From: an uncultured Methanosarcinales archaeon
Lineage (GTDB): Archaea > Halobacteriota > Methanosarcinia > Methanotrichales > Methanotrichaceae
Length of the DNA stretch: 5,397 nucleotides
Direction of reading: 5' to 3'
Assembly (NCBI GenBank): GCA_937864385.1
Contig: CALMJN010000195.1
Span: 1 to 5,397, forward strand
The position numbers were made by a program, and so were the translations under genes. The notes beneath the pieces are model-generated. The model was given only the letters and a program-made list of their open reading frames with translations, did not search any database and had not been told where the DNA came from. Shown one piece after another: positions 1 through 5,397 of the stretch. How positions within the stretch are numbered: the first letter of the stretch is position 1; every line of letters begins with the position of its first letter.

Positions 1-1
1 C

Positions 2-133
2 GTTCAGCCGCGACTGCTCAAGTCAGAGAGAATGCGGTCTTTTGCCGAGATCGACCTCAGGATCTCCGCGGGCCTGGCCATGCGGGAAGCCGACCGCTGT
101 TTCAACTGCGGCATCTGCAATAAATGCGACTGA
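2..133 (+). CDS. C-terminal end of a GltD-like FAD/Fe-S oxidoreductase, apparently truncated
   Basis: The frame is open from the window edge and ends with TGA at 131-133. It reads as the tail of a glutamate synthase small-subunit-like (GltD/NADPH-dependent oxidoreductase) protein, with the sequence FAEIDLRISAGLAMREADR followed by CFNCGICNKCD and then a stop. In this family the motif usually continues with an NC-x-FCPD-type stretch, so the protein stops inside its last cysteine motif, with four Cys present and the rest missing. From about position 120 an unrelated coding tail begins in a different frame, which suggests a deletion or rearrangement removed the end of the gene. Such flavoproteins pass electrons between NAD(P)H and ferredoxin-like centres; whether this copy still works cannot be judged because its 5' part lies outside the window. 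It converges on the minus-strand operon. The family call is from memory of the motif; the frame and stop are seen directly. Confidence 0.6.
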   Translation, partial: VQPRLLKSERMRSFAEIDLRISAGLAMREADRCFNCGICNKCD

Positions 134-272
134 GAGTGCTAAAAAGCAGCCAGGTTTCGAGAGCCTCAGTACTGTGGCTGGACTCCTTGCGATAGCTTTC
201 CTTTTGCTATTAGGCAGCAACCGAATAGAAGATGACTTAATTGATTTGTCTGAAGAACTCGAAAAAGATTAA
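123..272 (+). pseudogene. 3' remnant of a surface-protein gene with a PGF-CTERM-like membrane anchor
   Basis: In frame 3, from about position 123 to the TAA at 270-272, the reading is NATESAKKQPGFESLSTVAG, then a Leu/Ala/Phe-rich hydrophobic stretch of roughly 15-18 residues, then GSNRIEDDLIDLSEELEKD. A Thr/Ser/Lys spacer, the tripeptide PGF (150-158), an E, and a transmembrane segment is the layout of PGF-CTERM, the C-terminal signal that archaeosortase ArtA processes on exported, often S-layer-like, archaeal proteins. Two things are odd. The usual short Arg-rich end is replaced by a single Arg and an acidic tail of about 16 residues. There is also no gene body: upstream, the same frame only runs antiphase through the GltD-like tail. 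A TTG at 42 opens this frame but has no supporting context. The piece is more AT-rich than its neighbours. I read it as a gene fragment left by a rearrangement; a single-helix membrane peptide is possible but less likely. Confidence 0.5.
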
Positions 273-276
273 AAAA
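262..276 (-). terminator. Oligo-T archaeal-type terminator of the vor operon
   Basis: Read on the minus strand, the sequence just beyond the beta-gamma stop codon (287-289) contains T6 (276-271) followed by T5 (266-262). Archaeal RNA polymerase often terminates at such U-tracts without a hairpin, and I see no strong stem before it. The tract overlaps the last codons of the plus-strand remnant, so it may have arrived with that fragment. The site is inferred from sequence and position only. Confidence 0.45.
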
Positions 277-286
277 TGCTGGTGGC

Positions 287-1732
287 TTACTTCCTCGCCG
301 CCATCTCCAGCACCCGCACCGCCACTGCTCCCGCCTCCAGGATCTCCAGGTTCTTGGGGATGAGCCGGGGCTTCTTGGCGAATGTCACCCGGAAGGCGTC
401 GCCGTAAGCCTCACGGGGCAGGCCCAGGTTACCAGCCTGCATCAGCGCCCCGAACATGGCCGTGTTAGCCGCCTGGATGGCCCCATGCTCCGTGGCGATC
501 TCCGTGGCCGGGACGGATATGACCTTGACCCCCTCCGGGCCCTGGAACTGCCCGGCCATGGAGTCGTAGAGTATCACTCCTCCCTTCCTGACCATGGGGG
601 CAAACTTCTCCAGGGATGGCCGGTTGAATGCCACCAGAACATCAGGGTGATCGACCACCGGCGAGCCGATGGGCTGGCCGGATATTGTCACAGAGCAATT
701 GGAGGTCCCGCCCCTCTGCTCCGGCCCGTAGTCCGGATAGTAGGAGACGAACCTGCCGCAGCCGAAGCCCGCCTGGGCCAGGGCCAGGCCCATGCTCAGG
801 ACGCCCTGACCTCCGAATCCGGCGATCTTGACTCCTTTGGCCGGGAAATCCGGATCCTTCAGGAGCTCAATACAAACCTCTCCCTGGCAGCCGAAGATCC
901 TGTCCAGGGATTCCCTGGCGTAGTCGCTCTCCGGCCTGATGATGGGCAGGGCCTCGGCGGAGCTGTCCCTGAACTTCTTCAGAGGATACTCCTTCTCCAT
1001 CTGCTCATTGAGGAACTTGGTGATGCCCTGCACATTCATGCGCAGTATGGTGGGGCAGGGAGAGAGCAGCTCCACAAAGGCATAGCCTTTCTTGTCTTTC
1101 TGAATCTCCAGAGCCTTTCTGACCGCCCGGCGGGCCTTCCTGATGTGCTCGATATCTGAAAGCGATACCCGCTCGATATAGACCGGTGCCTTCAGCGTGT
1201 CCAGGATCTCGGAGATGTGCAGGGGATACCCCTGCTCCTGCGGATCACGGCCGGCTGGGGTGGTGGATGTGACCTCACCGATCAATGTGGTGGGCGCCAT
1301 CTGCCCGCCGGTCATGCCGTAGACGCTGTTGTTGATGAAGAAGACTGCCATCTTCTCTCCCCGGTTGGCGGCCTGAATGGTCTCATTGAGGCCGATGGAT
1401 CCCAGATCCCCGTCTCCCTGATAGGATATGACGATGGCATCGTCCTCCGCCCGGGATATGCCTGTCCCAATGGCCGGAGCCCGGCCGTGGGCCGCCTGCA
1501 CATGCCCGCAGTCCAGATAGTAGTAGGCGAAAACGGCGCAGCCCACCGGGCTGATGACCACACAGCGGTCCTGTATTCCCAGGTCGGCCATGGCCTCCCC
1601 GATTAGCTTGTGCAATATGCCGTGCCCGCAGCCTGGGCAATAGTGGGTGGCAGTGGGCGCTGCTCCTCCTTTCCGGGGAAACTCTGCATATAGCCCCGGA
1701 TGCCCGCCCAGAACCCTCTCTCTAGCCGCCAT
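287..1732 (-). CDS. vorA: 2-oxoacid:ferredoxin oxidoreductase, fused beta (TPP) and gamma subunits (VorA-like)
   Basis: This 481-residue protein joins two subunits that are separate in many archaea. Residues 1 to about 255 are the TPP-binding beta subunit: CPGCGHG at 32-38 (C32, C35), C65 in VGCAVF and C226 in the SPCPT stretch are the likely [4Fe-4S] ligands, and GDGD (106-109) with INN (133-135) marks the TPP/Mg site. After a linker (about 255-300), residues 302-481 form the gamma domain, with GFGGQG at 305-310 and [14 protein letters not shown] at 331-344. From memory, Methanothermobacter VorA has this length and fusion. The protein cleaves or forms the bond between the 2-oxoacid carboxyl and its acyl group on TPP, exchanging electrons with ferredoxin and acyl groups with CoA. 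The ATG at 1732 follows a strong Shine-Dalgarno, GGGAGGTG, at 1747-1740, which lies in the end of the alpha gene; the gap is 1 nt. The enzyme class is clear. Branched-chain specificity is inferred from the alpha subunit; indolepyruvate or 2-oxoglutarate enzymes are alternatives. Confidence 0.9.
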   Translation of the reverse strand: MAARERVLGGHPGLYAEFPRKGGAAPTATHYCPGCGHGILHKLIGEAMADLGIQDRCVVISPVGCAVFAYYYLDCGHVQAAHGRAPAIGTGISRAEDDAIVISYQGDGDLGSIGLNETIQAANRGEKMAVFFINNSVYGMTGGQMAPTTLIGEVTSTTPAGRDPQEQGYPLHISEILDTLKAPVYIERVSLSDIEHIRKARRAVRKALEIQKDKKGYAFVELLSPCPTILRMNVQGITKFLNEQMEKEYPLKKFRDSSAEALPIIRPESDYARESLDRIFGCQGEVCIELLKDPDFPAKGVKIAGFGGQGVLSMGLALAQAGFGCGRFVSYYPDYGPEQRGGTSNCSVTISGQPIGSPVVDHPDVLVAFNRPSLEKFAPMVRKGGVILYDSMAGQFQGPEGVKVISVPATEIATEHGAIQAANTAMFGALMQAGNLGLPREAYGDAFRVTFAKKPRLIPKNLEILEAGAVAVRVLEMAARK

Positions 1733-1733
1733 T

Positions 1734-2777
1734 CTAAGCCACCTCCCTGATCTTTTTCATAACTGCGTCCAGCTCAATCAAACGCCCTCCATAGCGGCAG
1801 ACCAGCTCCACCGGACGGCAGCCGCTGGCCAGGCGTATGTCCTCTCTCATCTGGCCCTCGCTCATCTCCACGGAGATGAGCCTGGCCCCCCGCTCAGCTA
1901 AAGAGCGCAGCTCCTTTTCCGGGAAGGGCCAGAGGCTGATGGGCCGGAAGAGCCCGGCCTTTATTCCCTCCTTCCGGGCGGCATCCACTGCCGACCGGGC
2001 AATTCTGCTGCTGATGCCGTAGGAGACCAGGATCACATCGGCGTCCTCCAGCCGGTAGCCATCATATTCGGTCTCATTCTCCCGGATCCTGTCATACTTG
2101 GCCTGGAGCTTGAGGTTATGCGTTTCCAGCTCATCGAAGTTGAGCTGAATGGATGTGACCAGATTGCCCCTGGTCTCGGCTTTTCCGGCTACGGCCCAGG
2201 ATGTGTCTATGCTGGGCACAGCCGCCTCCTCCGGGAACTTGAGCGGCTCGACCATATGACCTAAAACCCCATCGGCCAGGATGATAACAGGATTGCGATA
2301 CTTGAAGGCCAGATCGAAGCCCTTCCTGGTTAAGTCGCACATCTCCTGAACGCTTGAAGGAGCCAGGACTATATTGCGATAGCATCCGTGGCCGCCTCCC
2401 TTGCAGGCCTGATTGTAATCCGACTGCTCCGGACCGATATTGCCCAATCCCGGCCCCGCCCGGCAGATATCCACTACCACGCAGGGCAGCTCTGCTCCGG
2501 CGATATAGCTTATGCCCTCCTGCTTGAGGCTCATGCCCGGGCCGGACGAGGCGGCCAAGACCCGGTGTCCGGCCGTGGCAGCACCGTAGACCATATTGAT
2601 GGCCGCCTCCTCCGACTCCGCCTGGACGAACTTGCGGCTGACCAGAGGAAAGAACTTGGATGCCTGCTGCAGTATCTCGCTGGCCGGGGTGATGGGATAG
2701 CCGAAGAAGCAGTCGCATCCGGCATATAGCGCTCCCACGATCACGGCGCTGTTCCCGTCTAAAAGTTGAGAAGCCAT
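1734..2777 (-). CDS. vorB: 2-oxoacid:ferredoxin oxidoreductase alpha subunit (VorB-like)
   Basis: The 347-residue protein has the normal length for the alpha subunit of the 2-oxoacid:ferredoxin oxidoreductase family. Domain I (about 1-180) carries GYPITPASE at 26-34, the QAESE segment near residue 52 with the acidic residue expected to activate [15 protein letters not shown] at 77-88 and [10 protein letters not shown] at 115-124. Domain II (from about 245) has the transketolase C-terminal-like fold, including [11 protein letters not shown] at 276-286. The SSGPG...LKQEG and [13 protein letters not shown] stretches match proteins annotated as 3-methyl-2-oxobutanoate (ketoisovalerate) dehydrogenase VorB better than PorA or KorA, to my recollection. 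The subunit binds the 2-oxoacid and, with the beta subunit encoded next, forms the active site in the cytoplasm. Its ATG at 2777 is preceded by AGGGG (2790-2786), eight bases upstream and inside the synthetase gene, which ends only 2 nt before it. Translation of the two is probably coupled. Substrate range is not proven by sequence. Confidence 0.9.
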   Translation of the reverse strand: MASQLLDGNSAVIVGALYAGCDCFFGYPITPASEILQQASKFFPLVSRKFVQAESEEAAINMVYGAATAGHRVLAASSGPGMSLKQEGISYIAGAELPCVVVDICRAGPGLGNIGPEQSDYNQACKGGGHGCYRNIVLAPSSVQEMCDLTRKGFDLAFKYRNPVIILADGVLGHMVEPLKFPEEAAVPSIDTSWAVAGKAETRGNLVTSIQLNFDELETHNLKLQAKYDRIRENETEYDGYRLEDADVILVSYGISSRIARSAVDAARKEGIKAGLFRPISLWPFPEKELRSLAERGARLISVEMSEGQMREDIRLASGCRPVELVCRYGGRLIELDAVMKKIREVA

Positions 2778-2779
2778 CT

Positions 2780-4678
2780 CTAGTTCCCCTCTGCCTTATC
2801 CTTCTGAGGGATATGCACCTCAATGGCCAGAGGCTCGGGACAGGTATAGTAGCAGGCCCCGCAGCCTATGCAGCCGTCTCCAGAGTACTCAACATAGCGA
2901 TAACCCCGGGAGTTGATCTCCTGCCCCATCTTCAGCACATTGGCCGGGCAGGCCTCAATGCATCTCTCGCAGGCCTTGCACTCCAGGGTGTTGATCACCG
3001 GATAGGGCTTGTCCTTGTCCCTGATCTCCACCCTCCGGATCTTGCCGCTGATGGTCTTGGGCAGCTCGGGCACGAACTCGATGATCCTGGGATACTTATA
3101 AGGGGCAGTGACCTTCTTGACGTGGTCCTGCAGCTCCTTCTTCAGCTCCTCGGATGGGTTATGCCCCGGCGTCAAGACCACAGTGGCTTTGACCACCTGT
3201 CCCCGGATGGCATCGGGAACTCCGGTTATGGCCACCTCCATCACCGCCGGATGGGTCATCAGGGCCGACTCCACCTCAAAGGGCCCCACCCGGTATCCGG
3301 AGCTCTTGATCATGTCGTCTGTTCTTCCCACGAACCAGAAGTATCCATCCTCATCCCGCCAGGCGGTGTCTCCGGTATGATAGTAGTCGTCATGCCAGGT
3401 ATTCCTGGTTTTATCCGGATCGGAATGGTAATCGGTGAAAAGTCCCACCGGCTTGCCCTTGTCCGTCCGGATCACCACCTCGCCCTCTTCTCCCACCTCG
3501 CAGATCTTGTCGTTCTTGTCCACCAGGACGATGTCAAAGCCCGGGGCGGGCTTGCCCATGGACCCCGGCTTGGGCTCCATCCAGGGGTAGTTGGCAATGC
3601 AGACCACCGTCTCGGTCTGGCCGAATCCCTCCATCAGCCGCAGACCAGTAGCCTGGAGCAGGCTCTCGTACACGGAGGGATTGAGCGGTTCTCCCGCCGT
3701 GACCAGGTATTTGACCTGGGAGAAGTCGTACCGGGTCATATCGCTCTTGATCATGAAGCGGAAGATGGTGGGCGGGGCGCAGAAGGTGGTGACCTTGTAG
3801 CGGCTCATCTCGTCCATCATCCGTCCGGCATCGAAACGGTCGTAGTCGTAGACGAAGACCGCCGATCCGGCGATCCACTGGCCGTAGATCTTGCCCCAGG
3901 CGCATTTGGCCCATCCCGTATCGGCCACGGTGTAGTGCAGCCCGTCGTCCTCCACATTCTGCCAGTACTTGGCGGTGAGGATATGGCCCAGAGGATAGAG
4001 TTGATCGTGCTTGACCATCTTGGGGTAGCCGGTGGTTCCGGAGGTGAAGTAGCCCAGCAGTATGTCCTCATTCTTGGTTGTCCCATCTCCGGCGGGCCGG
4101 ACGAAGTCGGCAGAGGCCTTCTCCAGCTCGGCGTTGAAGTTGATCCAGCCTTCCCGCTTCTGCTCAGGGCTTCCCACCAGGGCTTTGACCAGAGGAATAT
4201 TTCCTAGCTGAATGTGTGCGGCATCAAACTCGCCCGGCACACCGTTCTCTCCGATGCAGATGATCATCTTAAGATCAGCTTTCTTGATGCGATAGACGAA
4301 GTCCTTGGCCTTGAGCATATGAGTGGAGGGAATGGATATGGCACCGACCTTGTTCAAGCCCACCATGCAGACCCAGAACTCCCAGCGGCTCTTGAGGGTG
4401 AGCATGACCGTGTCTCCCTTCTTGAGGCCATATTTGGTGAACATATTGGCTGCCTTGTCGCTCAGGACCTTCAGCTCTCCAAAGGTGATGGTCTTCTCCT
4501 CACCATGATCATTGCACCAGACTAGAGCGCGCTTGTCCGGGCTTTCTGCGGCATAGGCATCCACTATATCATAAGCAAAATTGAAGTTCTCGGGCGGCAG
4601 GATCTTGAGGTTCTCCTTGAAATCCTCATAGGATTTATAGTCCACCCGGGATACGAATTTGGGCAATAATGATGACAT
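2780..4678 (-). CDS. AMP-forming medium/branched-chain acyl-CoA synthetase fused to a 2x[4Fe-4S] ferredoxin domain (VorC/delta-like)
   Basis: This 632-residue protein combines two activities. Residues 1 to about 555 are an ANL-family acyl-CoA synthetase: the P-loop TSGTTGYPK at 212-220, GFGQTET at 351-357, HTGD at 434-437, the hinge region [20 protein letters not shown] at 451-470, and the catalytic Lys K546 in [26 protein letters not shown] at 253-268 is typical of medium-chain synthetases such as MacsMa of Methanosarcina acetivorans, which as I recall prefers 2-methylbutyrate. It converts a carboxylic acid, ATP and CoA to acyl-CoA, AMP and PPi. After a linker of only a few residues, 558-623 form a bacterial-type ferredoxin with two complete CxxCxxCxxxC motifs (C567, C570, C573, C577 and C603, C606, C609, C613), closely resembling the separate delta subunit of 2-oxoacid oxidoreductases. 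No other delta gene is present, so this domain probably serves the alpha and beta-gamma subunits encoded downstream. The ATG at 4678 has GAGGA seven bases upstream (4690-4686). The frame is continuous through the seam, with no sign of frameshift. Confidence 0.93.
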   Translation of the reverse strand: MSSLLPKFVSRVDYKSYEDFKENLKILPPENFNFAYDIVDAYAAESPDKRALVWCNDHGEEKTITFGELKVLSDKAANMFTKYGLKKGDTVMLTLKSRWEFWVCMVGLNKVGAISIPSTHMLKAKDFVYRIKKADLKMIICIGENGVPGEFDAAHIQLGNIPLVKALVGSPEQKREGWINFNAELEKASADFVRPAGDGTTKNEDILLGYFTSGTTGYPKMVKHDQLYPLGHILTAKYWQNVEDDGLHYTVADTGWAKCAWGKIYGQWIAGSAVFVYDYDRFDAGRMMDEMSRYKVTTFCAPPTIFRFMIKSDMTRYDFSQVKYLVTAGEPLNPSVYESLLQATGLRLMEGFGQTETVVCIANYPWMEPKPGSMGKPAPGFDIVLVDKNDKICEVGEEGEVVIRTDKGKPVGLFTDYHSDPDKTRNTWHDDYYHTGDTAWRDEDGYFWFVGRTDDMIKSSGYRVGPFEVESALMTHPAVMEVAITGVPDAIRGQVVKATVVLTPGHNPSEELKKELQDHVKKVTAPYKYPRIIEFVPELPKTISGKIRRVEIRDKDKPYPVINTLECKACERCIEACPANVLKMGQEINSRGYRYVEYSGDGCIGCGACYYTCPEPLAIEVHIPQKDKAEGN

Positions 4679-4698
4679 CTTTCAGTCCTCTTCATCTA

Positions 4699-5247
4699 TT
4701 ACATGACCACAGCCAGCAGCTTCACCGGCCTGTCGTTCAATGCCTCCATATAATGATCATAAGACGAATCGAAGAATATGCAGTCGCCTTCATTGAGCAC
4801 CACCTCATTCTTGTTGATGGTTATCTTGAGGGTGCCCTCCAGCACATACTCAAACTCCTGGCCTGGATGGCTGTAAGATGAAGGGCTGCCTTTCCTGGGA
4901 TCGATGGTCACTATGAAGGGCTCCGCCTTCTTATGGGCGAACTTCCTGGCCAGGCTCTGATAATGGTATTGCTTTCTGCGCTCCACCTCCACCGCCTCTC
5001 CCTTTCGGGTGACGGTGAAGATGTTCATCTTGGACTCTTCGCCGGTGAGCAGCAGGCCGGTATCAACATTGAGCTTTCGCGCAATGCCAATGAGAATGCT
5101 TGCGGGAATATCCAGCTTGCCATCTTCATAACAATTGTATGTCTCCACAGGCACTTTGAGATGTTCTGCCATCTCCTCGGGGCTTACCCGATTAAGATCC
5201 CTTAGCTCACGCAGACGCGAGCCGATTTCATCAAGCCTCTCCTTCAT
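4699..5247 (-). CDS. XRE-family transcriptional regulator with C-terminal cupin domain
   Basis: Starting at the ATG at 5247 the protein has 182 residues. Residues 1 to about 65 are an XRE/Cro-type helix-turn-helix ([20 protein letters not shown], then a second helix around [13 protein letters not shown]). Residues about 105-182 are a small beta-barrel cupin with [12 protein letters not shown], whose H and E residues could bind a metal, and a second motif around [17 protein letters not shown] with a further His. Proteins of this build bind DNA through the first domain and are thought to sense a small molecule or metal through the barrel. Genes of this type often sit before AMP-forming acyl-CoA synthetases, so the likely role is local control of the operon; the ligand is unknown. 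Start choice: the frame is open back to a GTG at 5274 with ATGs at 5265, 5253 and 5247. Only 5247 has a well placed Shine-Dalgarno (GAGGA at 5258-5254, six bases away), and MKERL is the usual N-terminus. The gene ends 20 nt before the synthetase. Confidence 0.88.
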   Translation of the reverse strand: MKERLDEIGSRLRELRDLNRVSPEEMAEHLKVPVETYNCYEDGKLDIPASILIGIARKLNVDTGLLLTGEESKMNIFTVTRKGEAVEVERRKQYHYQSLARKFAHKKAEPFIVTIDPRKGSPSSYSHPGQEFEYVLEGTLKITINKNEVVLNEGDCIFFDSSYDHYMEALNDRPVKLLAVVM

Positions 5248-5253
5248 GGTCAT

Positions 5254-5258
5254 TCCTC
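5254..5258 (-). promoter_or_regulatory. Shine-Dalgarno that decides the regulator start
   Basis: GAGGA on the minus strand lies six bases before the ATG at 5247. It sits directly against the ATG at 5253, too close to serve it, and neither the ATG at 5265 nor the GTG at 5274 has a comparable site at the right distance. This supports the 182-residue start over the longer versions. Confidence 0.6.
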
Positions 5259-5319
5259 GAAGCATCCCTTGCACCCGGCAATAGATGCGGTGCTCGCAAT
5301 GCAGGATTGTGACTGCCTC

Positions 5320-5329
5320 ATATGCATAT
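5320..5329. promoter_or_regulatory. 10-bp palindrome overlapping the TATA-like box, candidate operator
   Basis: ATATGCATAT is a perfect inverted repeat directly downstream of, and sharing four bases with, the TATA-like box. A dimeric XRE repressor bound there would block TBP or polymerase, so autoregulation by the cupin regulator is plausible. AT-rich palindromes of this length can also occur by chance. Confidence 0.3.
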
Positions 5330-5335
5330 TTTAAT
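5326..5335 (-). promoter_or_regulatory. Candidate archaeal TATA box for the regulator-synthetase-vor operon
   Basis: On the minus strand the sequence is ATTAAAATAT, the most TATA-like stretch in the 150 bases upstream of the regulator. With usual archaeal spacing of about 25-27 bp, transcription would start near 5300-5305, giving a leader of roughly 55 nt before the ATG at 5247. The upstream BRE is not convincing. No other promoter-like gap exists in the operon, where intergenic spaces are 20 nt or less, so this would drive all four genes. Confidence 0.4.
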
Positions 5336-5361
5336 CTATCTCTGAAAACGGTCTTTTTGAA

Positions 5362-5389
5362 TCATTTCCCTTCATTAGGTCTCATTAGG
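5362..5389. repeat. Three TCATT units at exact 10-bp spacing upstream of the promoter
   Basis: TCATT begins at 5362, 5372 and 5382. The second and third copies extend to an identical 8-mer, TCATTAGG (5372-5379 and 5382-5389). The units are one helical turn apart and lie about 30-55 bp upstream of the TATA-like box, where an activator or cooperative regulator could bind one face of the DNA. I see no coding sense here. The array may continue past 5389, but the window ends at 5397. Confidence 0.45.
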
Positions 5390-5397
5390 CGAAGTGT

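Noticed and set aside
42..272. A 76-residue plus-strand protein beginning at TTG 42.
   Set aside because: Its first 27 or so residues are the GltD-like coding region read in the wrong frame; only the part from about 123 on looks like genuine protein sequence, so I annotate that as a remnant.
485..1159. A 224-codon open frame on the plus strand opposite the beta-gamma gene.
   Set aside because: Antisense shadow of a well supported gene; no domain or motif is recognisable.
2131..2823. A 230-codon minus-strand frame overlapping the alpha gene in another phase.
   Set aside because: Arg/Gly/Ser-rich out-of-phase reading of the alpha gene, whose own frame carries all expected family motifs.
2813..4207. 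A 464-codon open frame on the plus strand opposite the synthetase gene.
   Set aside because: It lies fully antisense to a gene with clear motifs, has no recognisable domain and no ribosome binding site that I can see. Its His/Gly/Leu/Asp-rich composition is what a GC-rich codon bias produces on the opposite strand.
5248..5274. A longer regulator beginning at GTG 5274, or at ATG 5265 or 5253.
   Set aside because: These starts lack a well spaced Shine-Dalgarno, while ATG 5247 has one and gives the N-terminus usual for the family.
1..5397. CRISPR arrays, tRNA or rRNA genes, insertion-sequence ends.
   Set aside because: No regularly spaced long repeats, tRNA-like cloverleaf, conserved rRNA segment, transposase fragment or terminal inverted repeat was visible on reading both strands.

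Overview
The window looks like archaeal DNA, most likely from an acetate-using or related methanogen of the Methanosarcinales (Methanothrix/Methanosaeta-like). The pointers are Methanothermobacter-style Vor subunits, a medium-chain acyl-CoA synthetase resembling the Methanosarcina type, an archaeal PGF-CTERM-like tail, free use of AGG/AGA and ATA codons in GC-rich genes, a TATA-like box and an oligo-T terminator. This assignment is inference; no 16S or other diagnostic gene is present.

Layout. Positions 1-272 (+ strand) hold two unrelated protein tails butted together. The first is the C-terminus of a GltD-like flavoprotein that stops in the middle of its cysteine motif. The second, in another frame, is the PGF-CTERM-like anchor of a surface protein. 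From 287 to 5247 runs one compact minus-strand operon of four genes, transcribed right to left: an XRE-cupin regulator (5247-4699), an AMP-forming acyl-CoA synthetase fused at its C-terminus to a 2x[4Fe-4S] ferredoxin domain (4678-2780), the alpha subunit of a 2-oxoacid:ferredoxin oxidoreductase (2777-1734), and a fused beta-gamma subunit of the same enzyme (1732-287). The gaps are 20, 2 and 1 nt. Upstream of the regulator (5248-5397) lie a TATA-like box, a 10-bp palindrome and three TCATT repeats spaced by exactly 10 bp. An oligo-T terminator candidate ends the operon at 262-276.

How it works together. The oxidoreductase needs alpha, beta, gamma and delta (ferredoxin) parts. Alpha is a separate protein, beta and gamma are fused, and the only delta-like domain is fused to the synthetase. 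The simplest reading is a single complex that activates a carboxylic acid to its CoA thioester (ATP to AMP + PPi) and then uses reduced ferredoxin and CO2 to carboxylate it to a 2-oxoacid, the precursor of an amino acid. Branched-chain acids (2-methylbutyrate, isobutyrate, isovalerate) are the best guess because the alpha subunit is most like VorB; aryl acids are an alternative. The reverse, oxidative direction cannot be excluded. The XRE-cupin protein is probably the local regulator.
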